Positions 9,011 through 17,294 of a stretch of 36,788 nucleotides of DNA are shown here, piece by piece. The DNA lies in assembly GCA_028709385.1 (NCBI GenBank), contig JAQVXD010000011.1, positions 1 through 36,788 of the forward strand, written 5' to 3'. A model generated the notes under the pieces. It was not told where the DNA came from. It saw only the letters and a list, made by a program, of their open reading frames with translations, and did not search any database. The DNA is from Fermentimonas sp. (GTDB taxonomy: Bacteria; Bacteroidota; Bacteroidia; Bacteroidales; Dysgonomonadaceae). Both the position numbers and the translations under genes were made by a program. Positions within the stretch are counted from its first letter, which is position 1; the number at the start of each line of letters is the position of its first letter.

Positions 9011-10165
9011 ATGAAGAAATTTTATCAAATCGTTTTATTGTTAGCAGTTATTGCAGCAGTGGGCTGCACTAACAAACAACAAGAAACACAAACTGAGCAG
9101 ACAACATTGTCAGGATTGAAAAAAAGTGATTTCCAATCTAGTTTAAACGGAGATTCAACAGATCTTTATGTACTTACAAATGCAAATGGCGTAGAGGTGG
9201 CAATCACAAATTATGGCGGACGCATTGTTTCAGTTATGGTTCCGGATAGAGAAGGTAACATGAAAGATGTTGTATTGGGCTTCGATAATATTGATGATTA
9301 CACAGCAACAGATAACAATTTTGGTGCCACAATCGGTCGTTACGGTAATAGGATAGCCAATGGGAAAATCACTGTAGAGGGAGTAGAATACCAGCTTCCT
9401 CAAAATAATTTCGGACACACACTTCATGGAGGTCCCGAAGGATTCGATAAAAAAGTATTCAATGCCAATCAGCTAAACGACCAAACGCTTGAGCTTACAT
9501 ATTTGTCTGCAGACGGAGAAGCCGGATTCCCCGGTAACCTTAATGTGAAAGTTACAATGACACTTACAGATGACAATGCAATTGATATTCAATATGAAGC
9601 TGAGACTGATAAAGAGACTGTTGTAAATCTTACAAACCACTCTTATTTCAATTTATCCGGAGATGCCAATAATACTATTCTTAATGATGTTCTAACAATA
9701 AACGCAGATCAGTTTACACCCGTTGATGATACCTTCATGACTACAGGAGATATTTTGTCGGTAGAAGGAACACCAATGGATTTCAGAAGTCCGTATGTTA
9801 TTGGTGAGCGTATTGATAATTACGAATACGAGCAATTGAAATTTGGTGACGGATATGACCACAACTGGGTGCTGAATACCGGAAGTAATATATCTCAACT
9901 TGCAGCATCTGTTCATTCATCAGCGACAGGAATACTACTTGAAGTTTTTACTACTGAACCGGGTTTGCAGGTTTATACAGGCAATTTTTTGAATGGTACT
10001 GATACAGGTAAATATGGTGCAGTGTATAATAAACGTAATGCTATCTGTCTGGAAACACAGAAGTATCCTGACTCACCAAATAAACCCGAATGGCCATCGC
10101 CTTATTTAAAACCGGGAGAAAAATATACAAGTCGCTGTATTTATAAATTCTCATTAAAAGGATAA
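9011..10165 (+). CDS. Aldose 1-epimerase (galactose mutarotase family), lipoprotein
   Basis: Mutarotase interconverts alpha and beta anomers of aldoses. I place the start at ATG 9011, not the in-frame TTG at 8990, because 9011 gives a clean lipoprotein signal MKKFYQ...AAVGC with Cys19; the product is 384 residues. The fold is the GalM beta-sandwich. His139 in HTLHGGPEGFD, His210 in TNHSYFNLSG (general acid) and Glu348 in CLETQKYPDSPN (general base) are the expected catalytic residues. In this locus the enzyme probably acts on L-arabinose or galactose released outside the cytoplasm and speeds uptake of the right anomer. A promoter box lies just upstream, so it may be expressed independently of the hydrolases. 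Confidence 0.93.
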   Translation: MKKFYQIVLLLAVIAAVGCTNKQQETQTEQTTLSGLKKSDFQSSLNGDSTDLYVLTNANGVEVAITNYGGRIVSVMVPDREGNMKDVVLGFDNIDDYTATDNNFGATIGRYGNRIANGKITVEGVEYQLPQNNFGHTLHGGPEGFDKKVFNANQLNDQTLELTYLSADGEAGFPGNLNVKVTMTLTDDNAIDIQYEAETDKETVVNLTNHSYFNLSGDANNTILNDVLTINADQFTPVDDTFMTTGDILSVEGTPMDFRSPYVIGERIDNYEYEQLKFGDGYDHNWVLNTGSNISQLAASVHSSATGILLEVFTTEPGLQVYTGNFLNGTDTGKYGAVYNKRNAICLETQKYPDSPNKPEWPSPYLKPGEKYTSRCIYKFSLKG

Positions 10166-10217
10166 TTATTCCCGGTTCAAATAAATAGTAGCGCTAACAC
10201 ACCTAAACATAAGCTAG

Positions 10218-11006
10218 ATGAAAACAAAAACATTTCTTGTCATTTTGCTAGCATTAACGATGACTACTCAGTACTTATGGTCAAAGACAAAGTTGGGAGA
10301 ACAGAGTTTCTTCCAGCTTACAGTTTATCATTATAATACAGCTCTACAGGAAGATATATTGGATAGTTATTTTCAGGATGCACTAATTCCTGCATTGCAC
10401 GACATGGATATTCAATCTGTTGGGGTTTTCAAGGCAATTTCAAATGATACCTCAGCAAATAAGACATTGTATGTTTTGTTTCCAGTGAAGTCATTAAACA
10501 TGATTGAAGATATAAACGTAAAGCTGCTAAATGATGAAAAATTTAAATCGGCCGGCAAAGGGTATCTGGATGTGAAATATGATTCTCCTGCATATACACG
10601 TATGGAAACGATCTTGCTTAAGTCGTTTTCCTTATCTCCCGTATTGAAATTGCCTAAGCTGAAATCTCCTAAAGATCAGCGAGTGTATGAGTTGCGCAGC
10701 TATGAAAGTGCTGGAGAAAACATATTTCGTAATAAGCTTCACATGTTTAATGAAGGTGGAGAAATTGACATATTTACAAAACTAAATTTTAATGCTGTAT
10801 TCTACGGTGAAGTAATTGCCGGATCAAAAATGCCAAACCTCATGTATATGACTACATTTGAGAATAAGGAAGATCGAGATGCACACTGGTCATCTTTTGG
10901 TTCTGACCCTGACTGGAAAAAGCTCTCATCGCTACCGGAATACAAAAATAATGTTTCACACATTGATGTTACATTTTTGCGCCCTGTGGATTATTCTGAT
11001 TATTAA
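10218..11006 (+). CDS. Exported NIPSNAP family protein
   Basis: A 262-residue protein with a signal peptide (about 1-22, ending LWS). It has two similar ferredoxin-like halves, as in NIPSNAP and other dimeric alpha-beta barrel proteins: FFQLTVYHYN (about 31-40), and VYELRSYESAGENIFRNKLHMF with FNAVFYGEVIAG and YMTTFENKEDRDAHWSSF in the second half. The biochemical role of bacterial NIPSNAP proteins is not established. It follows the mutarotase after 52 bases and probably belongs to the same transcript. The following 134-base gap (11007-11140) holds only AT-rich sequence with no convincing terminator. Confidence 0.8.
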   Translation: MKTKTFLVILLALTMTTQYLWSKTKLGEQSFFQLTVYHYNTALQEDILDSYFQDALIPALHDMDIQSVGVFKAISNDTSANKTLYVLFPVKSLNMIEDINVKLLNDEKFKSAGKGYLDVKYDSPAYTRMETILLKSFSLSPVLKLPKLKSPKDQRVYELRSYESAGENIFRNKLHMFNEGGEIDIFTKLNFNAVFYGEVIAGSKMPNLMYMTTFENKEDRDAHWSSFGSDPDWKKLSSLPEYKNNVSHIDVTFLRPVDYSDY

Positions 11007-11140
11007 TATAAGATATTTACTATATAGTTTAACTGGTGTTTTAAAGAATTAAAAGTGAAAAGAATATGAGATCCTAACCGGTTTCTTTTAAAACATTATT
11101 GTAAAACTATTTCCAAAAGGATTGAATAAATTGTGTTTAG

Positions 11141-12439
11141 ATGTTTAGATTGAATGATAGAAGTGGATTTGTATTAATTTTTACTTTTTCTTTAGTTGTA
11201 TTGTTAAATTCATGCGGGTTAAAGCATCAACAAGATGCTGATTCCAACGAAGAACTTACAGACACAAGTGTGTATAAATATGGAATCTGTGTTGATTCTC
11301 TCGACGTTACAAATTATAATATAGAAAGAGGTGATTTGCTCTCTTCTATTTTATCACGCATGGGATTTGCCGGTAACGATATAGAAGAGATCAGTCAGGT
11401 AATGGAACCCCTTTATTCTGCTTCAAAACTACAAATAGGTAATCCTTACGCAACGATAACGACTAAAGACAGCACACAAGCAATTCAATATCTTGTATTT
11501 GAGAAAAACAAAACTGATTACGTGGTAATAGACCTTTGTAAGGAATCAATTACCGCATATGAATCATCAAAACCTGTGACTCTTCGCCGGGAATATGTTG
11601 AAGGAACGATTACCTCATCTCTGTGGAATACACTCGTAGATGCCGGTGCACCATTTATGCTGGCATTAAAACTTTCTGATATATTTGCATGGCAAATTGA
11701 TTTCTTTGATGTAAAAGAGGGTGATTCATTCAGATTAATGTACGATGCGGCATATATTGATGACACTACCTATGTAGATATTACCTCTATCGAAGGAGCC
11801 GCGTTTACACATCAGGGTAAGAAGTTCAGAGCTATACCTTTTGAGCAGGACTCTATAAGAGAATATTTTGATGAAGAAGGGAATAGTTTGCGAAAAGCAT
11901 TCCTTAAATCACCCCTTGATTACTACAGGATATCTTCAAAGTTTACTAATGCCAGGTTTCATCCTATATTAAAACGATACAGAGCTCATCACGGAATTGA
12001 TTATGCAGCGCCAACAGGTACACCTGTTAAATCAATTGGTGACGGAGTAGTTGTAGAAAAAGCATATCAGAGAAATGGGGCCGGAAATTACTTGAAGGTT
12101 AAGCATAATGCAGTTTACACTACTACATATATGCATTTGAGTAAGTTTGCAAAGGGTATTGAGAAGGGTAGCAAAGTATCGCAGGGTGATGTAATTGCCT
12201 ATGTAGGTTCGACCGGACTTTCAACCGGACCGCATCTCGACTTCAGAGTACACAAAAACAATCAGCCAATAAATCCGCTGACAATGGAAGCTCCGCCATC
12301 ATTGCCGGTAAAACCGGAACTCAGGGATAGTTTTATGGTGATTTATAACAGGGTTTGGTCAGAACTTGACAGTCTGCAATATTCCCGACAGCTTTATGTT
12401 TCTGAAACCGACTCAATCAGACAAGGTCAGGGGGTTTAG
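11141..12439 (+). CDS. M23 (LytM) family peptidoglycan peptidase, lipoprotein
   Basis: A 432-residue lipoprotein (lipobox LLNSC near residue 25). The N-terminal part resembles the OapA/LysM-like region found in MepM-type proteins (IERGDLLSSILSRMG). The C-terminal LytM domain starts near residue 255. Expected metal ligands His283 and Asp287 (HHGIDYAAP), the active-site YMHLS histidine and His365 are present. The last motif reads GPHLDFRV, not GPHLHFRV, so the third zinc ligand is Asp367. The protein probably cleaves or binds peptidoglycan crosslinks, but the substitution leaves activity uncertain. Its 3' end overlaps the convergent endonuclease III gene by 27 bases. Confidence 0.9.
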   Translation: MFRLNDRSGFVLIFTFSLVVLLNSCGLKHQQDADSNEELTDTSVYKYGICVDSLDVTNYNIERGDLLSSILSRMGFAGNDIEEISQVMEPLYSASKLQIGNPYATITTKDSTQAIQYLVFEKNKTDYVVIDLCKESITAYESSKPVTLRREYVEGTITSSLWNTLVDAGAPFMLALKLSDIFAWQIDFFDVKEGDSFRLMYDAAYIDDTTYVDITSIEGAAFTHQGKKFRAIPFEQDSIREYFDEEGNSLRKAFLKSPLDYYRISSKFTNARFHPILKRYRAHHGIDYAAPTGTPVKSIGDGVVVEKAYQRNGAGNYLKVKHNAVYTTTYMHLSKFAKGIEKGSKVSQGDVIAYVGSTGLSTGPHLDFRVHKNNQPINPLTMEAPPSLPVKPELRDSFMVIYNRVWSELDSLQYSRQLYVSETDSIRQGQGV

Positions 12440-13066
12440 TTTATAATATTTGCACCAATTCTTTAATCCGCATCTCTGACATTTAGGTTTCCTGGCAACA
12501 CAGATATATCTTCCGTGAAGAATCAGCCAGTGGTGAGCTTTTGACAGTAGCATTTCAGGTATATACTTTACAAGCTCCTTTTCTGTCTCAAGCGGATTTT
12601 TTGAATTGTTGGTCAGGCCAATTCTGTTGGCCACACGAAAAACGTGAGTATCCACAGGCATTGCCGGTTTATCAAATGCAACAGCTAAAATAACATTTGC
12701 AGTTTTGCGACCAACACCCGGAATCGTTAATAGCGAATCAATATCTGATGGAACCTTCCCACCAAAATCACTTACAATCTTTTTAGCCATCCCTACCAGG
12801 CTCTTGGATTTATTATTAGGGTATGAACAGGATTTGATATATTCAAATATCACTTCAGGCGATGATTCTGCCATAACCTCAGGGGTAGGGAAGTCCTTAA
12901 AAAGAGGTGGTGTGATCAGATTAACCCTTTTATCAGTGCATTGTGCCGATAAAATAACAGATACCAGCAACTGAAAATTATTTTGGTAATGCAATTCTGT
13001 CTCAGCTGATTCAGCGTTTACTTCAAACCACTCCAGTACTTTCGTGTACCGCTCTTTTTTTGTCAT
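12413..13066 (-). CDS. nth: Endonuclease III
   Basis: A 217-residue base-excision-repair DNA glycosylase/AP lyase that removes oxidised pyrimidines. The helix-hairpin-helix LLTIPGVGRKTANV carries catalytic Lys121, and VDTHVFRV carries Asp139. The four [4Fe-4S] cysteines have the exact C-X6-C-X2-C-X5-C spacing: Cys189, 196, 199, 205. It is the last gene of a minus-strand unit of four genes spaced by 11 to 13 bases, and it converges with the M23 gene, sharing 27 bases at the ends. Confidence 0.97.
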   Translation of the reverse strand: MTKKERYTKVLEWFEVNAESAETELHYQNNFQLLVSVILSAQCTDKRVNLITPPLFKDFPTPEVMAESSPEVIFEYIKSCSYPNNKSKSLVGMAKKIVSDFGGKVPSDIDSLLTIPGVGRKTANVILAVAFDKPAMPVDTHVFRVANRIGLTNNSKNPLETEKELVKYIPEMLLSKAHHWLILHGRYICVARKPKCQRCGLKNWCKYYKLNPLTLSD

Positions 13067-13079
13067 TATTTATTACTTG

Positions 13080-14630
13080 TTATTCATTTGCAAGAGGAAT
13101 AAACTGAGCACTAAGATCAGGATCATCCATGTCAGGATCTAGCGGATACATAGGTCTGTTTATCCTTTTGTAAGGCAATCTCAATAAGTCCTGGTCTACA
13201 CCTCCCGGAGTTAATGCCATCACCCAGTCTTCCCTCAAGTCATACAGTTCAGGCGTAAGATACCCAATCTTATTTACAAGAATATCAATTTCCTTTGGGT
13301 TAAGTCCAAGATCAGTAAAATCACGCTCATAGTGATATGCATTTCTTTTTTCAGTAACAACAGTGTAAATATTACCACTTTTGACTACCACCTCAATGTT
13401 GTTATCACTCTCTTTAATTGCAGTAATTTCACCCTGTATTCTGACCGGAGGTGCAAACCGATCATCTACTTCAGCCCCTGCTAATTCTTCAACTTGGCCT
13501 CCAACGCCAACTTCAACAGCTTTTTTTACGAGCGCAGGACCCGGAATTGATGCATAAATCAGTTTTTTACTATCAGAAGCCTTAAATTCAGGTCGTTTAA
13601 AGATCTCATGCAGAGTCCAGGTTACATCACCTGCGCCCCCGGCTGTTGGGTTGTCACCCATGTCACTAATTATAAAGGGTTTTTTGTCACTCGACAGAGC
13701 CTGATTCATAGCATCATCAAAGTAGGTTGTAGGAGCCACAAATTCAAACTCTTCCCTGACATCCCAAAAGCGTAGTGCCAATCTCTCTGCAGCTTTGCCA
13801 ACTGCCTCTTTATCATCGCCGTAAGCCATTACAACAGCGTGATTGCGAGGTTCATCAGCCCAAGGGTATGACATCCATATAGCAGCATCAATAACATTAT
13901 CACCATCAATTTGTCCTGGAATTAGTTCATATAAACCTTTGCCCGGCTCTATACGGGTACTCGTTTTTTCTCCGGGGAGTAATATTGGCACAGGAATCCA
14001 TGCCTTGTAGGCAGGTTTGCCTTTACCCGACTCAAGTCTGTTGAGTAGATTTGTAACAGCTCTCTTTTTTGTTTCTATTGCATCTTCGTGAGGAGCAAGC
14101 CTATAACAAGTAATCAGATCCGAGTTCTTGGCAAGTCGGGGAGAAACACTTCCATGCAAATCCATTGTTGTTGAAACTAATACCTCATTACCAACTAATT
14201 CTCTGATCCTTTGCAGAAAGTCACCTTCCGGATCATCAAGTCCCTGAACACTCATTGCGCCATGAACATCGAAAAACAATCCATCCAACGGCAAATTAGC
14301 TTCTAGCATGCTTAATGTTTTAGTAACCAGCGATTCATAAGCCTCGAGTGTTACAATTCCGCCCGGCATTGCATGCCCTCGCAGTGTAGGCAGCCAAACA
14401 GCTCTGTTAATGATTCCTGAATCAGGATTCATAAAAGGGTAATAACTAAATACATCTTCACCTTCACGTGTTCCGAAAGCCTCTTCGTGAGTCACAGCAG
14501 GCGAGAATGTACTTGATTCGATAGCAATACCCGCTATTGCAATTCTTGGTAGCTCATTATTATTCTGACTCTTACAACCTGTCAGAATAAGTAATACTCC
14601 AGCAGTAATTACAAGAATTATCTTTTTCAT
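13080..14630 (-). CDS. M81 family (MlrC-like) metallopeptidase, lipoprotein
   Basis: A 516-residue protein with lipobox LTGC near residue 19, so probably exported and lipid-anchored. The body matches M81/DUF1485 proteins, named after microcystinase MlrC: IAIAGIAIESSTFSP at the start, DGLFFDVHGAMS, TMDLHGSVSP, CYRLAPHEDA, and ISDMGDNPTAGGAGD in the second half. The His and Asp in these segments are candidate metal ligands. MlrC acts on linearised microcystin, but most M81 proteins have no known substrate, so none should be assumed here. It lies between rsmE and nth with 12- and 13-base gaps, which suggests co-transcription and not a shared function. Confidence 0.85.
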   Translation of the reverse strand: MKKIILVITAGVLLILTGCKSQNNNELPRIAIAGIAIESSTFSPAVTHEEAFGTREGEDVFSYYPFMNPDSGIINRAVWLPTLRGHAMPGGIVTLEAYESLVTKTLSMLEANLPLDGLFFDVHGAMSVQGLDDPEGDFLQRIRELVGNEVLVSTTMDLHGSVSPRLAKNSDLITCYRLAPHEDAIETKKRAVTNLLNRLESGKGKPAYKAWIPVPILLPGEKTSTRIEPGKGLYELIPGQIDGDNVIDAAIWMSYPWADEPRNHAVVMAYGDDKEAVGKAAERLALRFWDVREEFEFVAPTTYFDDAMNQALSSDKKPFIISDMGDNPTAGGAGDVTWTLHEIFKRPEFKASDSKKLIYASIPGPALVKKAVEVGVGGQVEELAGAEVDDRFAPPVRIQGEITAIKESDNNIEVVVKSGNIYTVVTEKRNAYHYERDFTDLGLNPKEIDILVNKIGYLTPELYDLREDWVMALTPGGVDQDLLRLPYKRINRPMYPLDPDMDDPDLSAQFIPLANE

Positions 14631-14642
14631 ATTGTATGTATT

Positions 14643-15350
14643 TTATTGATTATTTATTACATGTATAGTGTGTGTTGCAACCAGGCAAGCGGTTTCTGTA
14701 CGAAGTCGCGTATTTCCTAAGCTTATTGGTTCAAAACCATTGCTTATTGCATTTTCCACTTCATCTTCGCTGAAATCGCCCTCCGGTCCGATAAGGATCA
14801 CTGCATTTTGACCTTTTTCGTATAACTTTGCTAATGGTGTTTTTGGATAATCGTAACAATGAGCGATATATTTTTTTGACTCAAACGGTCTTGATATAAA
14901 TTCATTAAAACTCACCTGATTCTCAATTTCAGGGAGTGAAGCCTGCTGAGACTGTTTCAGAGCGGCAATTGCAATCTTTTGTAGTCTCTCTGTCTTTATT
15001 TCTTTCCTTTCAGAATAGAAAGAGTGAATAGTTGTGAACCAATCAATACCAATTTCTGTTGCCTTTTCTATAAACCATTCGTTTCTGTCCATTTGTTTTG
15101 TTGGAGAAAACGCAATATGAAGTTTAAAATTTCTTCCGGTTGGTACTTCATAACGTTTAAGAACAGTAACAGTACAATTCTTAGAATTTGCATCAATCAA
15201 TTCACAGTCATAAAAAAAACCCTTGCCATCAGTAACAGTAAGTTTATCACCTGTACGCATTCGCAGAACTTTTACACAATGCTGCGATTCATACTCTGGA
15301 AGTTGGAAGTTATCATTTATGCCGGGACTATAGAAGAGATTGAAAGACAT
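14643..15350 (-). CDS. rsmE: 16S rRNA m3U1498 methyltransferase RsmE
   Basis: A 235-residue SPOUT methyltransferase that methylates N3 of U1498 in 16S rRNA. The N-terminal PUA-like domain (about 1-70; HCVKVLRMRTGD, VTDGKG) is followed by the SPOUT domain with ATEIGI, the SAM-binding knot LIGPEGDFSEDEVE and SLGNTRLRTETA. Length and motif order are normal for the family. It follows the BFN-UVR gene by 11 bases on the same strand. Confidence 0.96.
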   Translation of the reverse strand: MSFNLFYSPGINDNFQLPEYESQHCVKVLRMRTGDKLTVTDGKGFFYDCELIDANSKNCTVTVLKRYEVPTGRNFKLHIAFSPTKQMDRNEWFIEKATEIGIDWFTTIHSFYSERKEIKTERLQKIAIAALKQSQQASLPEIENQVSFNEFISRPFESKKYIAHCYDYPKTPLAKLYEKGQNAVILIGPEGDFSEDEVENAISNGFEPISLGNTRLRTETACLVATHTIHVINNQ

Positions 15351-15361
15351 TATTTATTATT

Positions 15362-15961
15362 TCAGGATCTGTTTTCTCTACGGTTTATTTCATCACGCAA
15401 ACGAGTAGCCAGCTCGTAGTTTTCTTCGTTAACTGCATCCTTAAGACGATGTTTGAGAGCTTCAAGACGAAGTTCTGATAATTCTTCTTCATCACTGTTT
15501 TCGTCAACATCTTTAGATGAGTCTTCCTGGTCTGAAGCCGCCTGCTCATCAAAAATAATTGCCATATTCTGCATTATCTCCTCTGTAGTATAAATAGGAG
15601 AGTTTGTGCGAATTGCCAAAGCAACAGCATCAGAAGTGCGGGAATCTATTCTGTATTCATTACCATTGTGCTCAAGCAGCAACTCAGAGAAGAATGCACC
15701 CTCCTCAAATTTATATATTACTACTTCAATTAGCTTAATATCAAGCTCTTTGAAAATTGAACACATCAGGTCATGTGACAAAGGACGAGGTGGGGTTATG
15801 CCTTCCATTACAATAGCAATAGACTGAGCTTCAGGGGTTCCAATTACTATTGGGAGACGGCGTATACCATTTTCTTCAGAAAAGATAAGGGCGTATGCGC
15901 CAGCTTGAACCTGACTGAAAGAAATCCCCATTATGGATAATTTTATTCTTTTTTTCTCCAT
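15362..15961 (-). CDS. Bifunctional nuclease family (BFN/DUF151) protein with UVR motif
   Basis: A 199-residue protein and first gene of the minus-strand unit. Residues about 1-135 form a BFN domain, with YALIFSEENGIRRLPIVIGTPEAQSIAI, RPLSHDLM and the SRTSDAVALAIR segment. After an acidic linker (about 138-160), a UVR motif (about 165-199) reads LKDAVNEENYELATRLRDEI, the helix pair also found in UvrB, UvrC and McsA. Related BFN proteins have nuclease activity in some organisms; the function of the BFN-UVR fusion is not settled. It is widespread in Bacteroidota. Confidence 0.92.
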   Translation of the reverse strand: MEKKRIKLSIMGISFSQVQAGAYALIFSEENGIRRLPIVIGTPEAQSIAIVMEGITPPRPLSHDLMCSIFKELDIKLIEVVIYKFEEGAFFSELLLEHNGNEYRIDSRTSDAVALAIRTNSPIYTTEEIMQNMAIIFDEQAASDQEDSSKDVDENSDEEELSELRLEALKHRLKDAVNEENYELATRLRDEINRRENRS

Positions 15962-15990
15962 CTATACGGTTCTTTATTTAATAGCAACAT

Positions 15991-15998
15991 CAAATATA
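15991..15998 (-). promoter_or_regulatory. Candidate minus-strand -7 box for the BFN-rsmE-M81-nth unit
   Basis: On the minus strand the bases read TATATTTG, an exact TAnnTTTG, 30 bases before the ATG of the BFN-UVR gene. A TTTG-type -33 element at the usual 19 to 21 base spacing is not obvious, so support rests on the -7 box and position only. Confidence 0.4.
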
Positions 15999-16058
15999 GT
16001 AAATTTTTGCAACTAATAATTTGCAGTTGCTGATTTTTGAAAATTTGCATGATTTAGA

Positions 16059-16088
16059 TTGTCAATAATTAAAAATGTTGTATCTTTG
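16059..16088 (+). promoter_or_regulatory. Bacteroidota-type promoter of the tRNA-His gene
   Basis: TTG at 16059-16061, a 19-base spacer and TATCTTTG at 16081-16088 match the Bacteroidota primary sigma consensus (TTTG/TTG, N19-21, TAnnTTTG). The tRNA begins at 16106, a normal distance. Confidence 0.7.
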
Positions 16089-16105
16089 CACTCACAAAAT
16101 CAAAC

Positions 16106-16180
<75 letters not shown>

Positions 16181-16184
16181 CAAG

Positions 16185-16205
16185 TCTCCTGCAGAGGAGA
16201 TTTTT
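16185..16205 (+). terminator. Rho-independent terminator of the tRNA-His transcript
   Basis: TCTCCT (16185-16190), loop GCAG and AGGAGA (16195-16200) form a perfect six-base-pair hairpin followed directly by five T. It begins four bases after the mature tRNA end. Confidence 0.85.
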
Positions 16206-16230
16206 CATTCTCATAAGATTAGTTTTAGGT

Positions 16231-16261
16231 AATCACGTATTTACATATACGTGATTTTTTT
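16231..16261. terminator. Strong second hairpin terminator between convergent units
   Basis: AATCACGTAT (16231-16240) and ATACGTGATT (16247-16256) are perfect ten-base reverse complements with a six-base loop, followed by a T run to 16261. It backs up the tRNA terminator on the plus strand. It may also stop the convergent methyltransferase transcript, although the minus-strand T-tract is poor. The remaining bases to 16339 are AT-rich with no further signal. Confidence 0.8.
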
Positions 16262-16339
16262 ATGTCTATATGGAAAGAAACATAACGTGTTAAAATTGAA
16301 TAGATTGCGTTAAAGTTGAGTGTTTTTTTTTAGTAGTAA

Positions 16340-17095
16340 TCAAAGTTTCCGTCGCCTAAATTCAGAACAGACAATTGCAGTTGCAACAGCAACGTTAAGT
16401 GATTCAGAAGTCATGACACCGGCCGGATACTCAGGAATATACAGATTATGGCTGATATAACTTAAAACCTTATCACTTATGCCTTTCCCTTCACTCCCCA
16501 TTATAATTAATCCATTTTCAGACAATTCTTCATCATAGATGTTGTTCCCGTTTAATAAAGTTCCATATACAGGAATATCAGAAAGGCTGTTTAAAAACTT
16601 TGTTAAATCGGTGTAAGTAACAGATACCCTGGCTATGGATCCCATAGTAGCCTGAACTGTTTTAGGGTTGTATACATCCGCACAATCCTCTGAACAAATA
16701 ATGTTCTCTATTCCAAACCAATCAGCTATGCGTATTATTGTTCCAACATTACCCGGATCCTGAACACCGTCGAGCACCAGACTCAGTTTGTTTTTGAGGT
16801 TTTTTTTATCTATTTCTGAATCAGGACGGTAGAACACTGCAATTATCGAAGGTGGAGTTTTCAAAAAAGATGCCTTTTTCAGCTCGTTAGTACTGGCTTC
16901 AATAATCTCCTCAGCCTTTAGTTCGGGATTGGCATAAATTACTTCGGGCAGAGCAGCAATAAGCTGGCATTTACATGATCCTAAAAGATCGAGAACAAGT
17001 TTATTGCCTTCTGCAACGAAAGTATTATGCTCATTGCGAAATTTCTTTTCTTTTAGAGACTGGATATATTTTATTTTATTATTGCTTAAACCCAT
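16340..17095 (-). CDS. TrmH/SpoU family RNA 2'-O-methyltransferase
   Basis: A 251-residue SPOUT-class RNA methyltransferase. The N-terminal substrate-binding domain (about 1-95, KIKYIQSLKEKKFRNEHNTFVAEG) is of the SpoU_sub_bind type. The catalytic domain shows the three SpoU motifs: motif 1 DGVQDPGNVGTIIRIADWFG with the catalytic Arg and conserved Asn, motif 2 IIMGSEGKGIS, motif 3 ESLNVAVATAIVCSE. Proteins like this are often named RlmB or TsnR-like; the modified nucleotide cannot be deduced here. It is transcribed divergently from transketolase across a 199-base gap. Confidence 0.93.
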   Translation of the reverse strand: MGLSNNKIKYIQSLKEKKFRNEHNTFVAEGNKLVLDLLGSCKCQLIAALPEVIYANPELKAEEIIEASTNELKKASFLKTPPSIIAVFYRPDSEIDKKNLKNKLSLVLDGVQDPGNVGTIIRIADWFGIENIICSEDCADVYNPKTVQATMGSIARVSVTYTDLTKFLNSLSDIPVYGTLLNGNNIYDEELSENGLIIMGSEGKGISDKVLSYISHNLYIPEYPAGVMTSESLNVAVATAIVCSEFRRRKL

Positions 17096-17135
17096 TAGTA
17101 TTCAGTTATAAGTTATTTTTTTTGATGATATGAAA

Positions 17136-17152
17136 TTTACAAAGTGTGTAAA
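17136..17152. promoter_or_regulatory. Candidate operator palindrome upstream of transketolase
   Basis: TTTACA (17136-17141), five bases and TGTAAA (17147-17152) form a perfect palindrome. Extended outward to nine-base arms (AAATTTACA and TGTAAAATT) eight of nine positions still pair. A further TGTAAA half-site lies at about 17171. It is in the divergent promoter region between the SpoU methyltransferase and transketolase. No regulator is identified. Confidence 0.4.
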
Positions 17153-17213
17153 ATTAATCATTTTAACGGTGTAAACATATCATTCTTTAGAGCAGGTAGT
17201 TTTAAAAAATAAC

Positions 17214-17221
17214 TATCTTTG
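17214..17221 (+). promoter_or_regulatory. Bacteroidota -7 box for the transketolase operon
   Basis: TATCTTTG is an exact TAnnTTTG, about 74 bases before the transketolase ATG, leaving a leader of roughly 65 to 70 bases. The leader holds a small hairpin at 17241-17260 (GAAGAGTG, loop TGAA, CACTTTTC, one G-U pair), too short for a recognisable riboswitch. Confidence 0.6.
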
Positions 17222-17294
17222 TAAATAATCAACATATAATGAAGAGTGTGAACACTTTTCATTTGTAAAGAATAACAATATTTGATCGATTTTT

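Noticed and set aside
17241-17260. Riboswitch (for example TPP) in the transketolase leader
   Set aside because: Only one short hairpin is present; no thi-box or other known conserved core could be recognised in the leader of about 70 bases.
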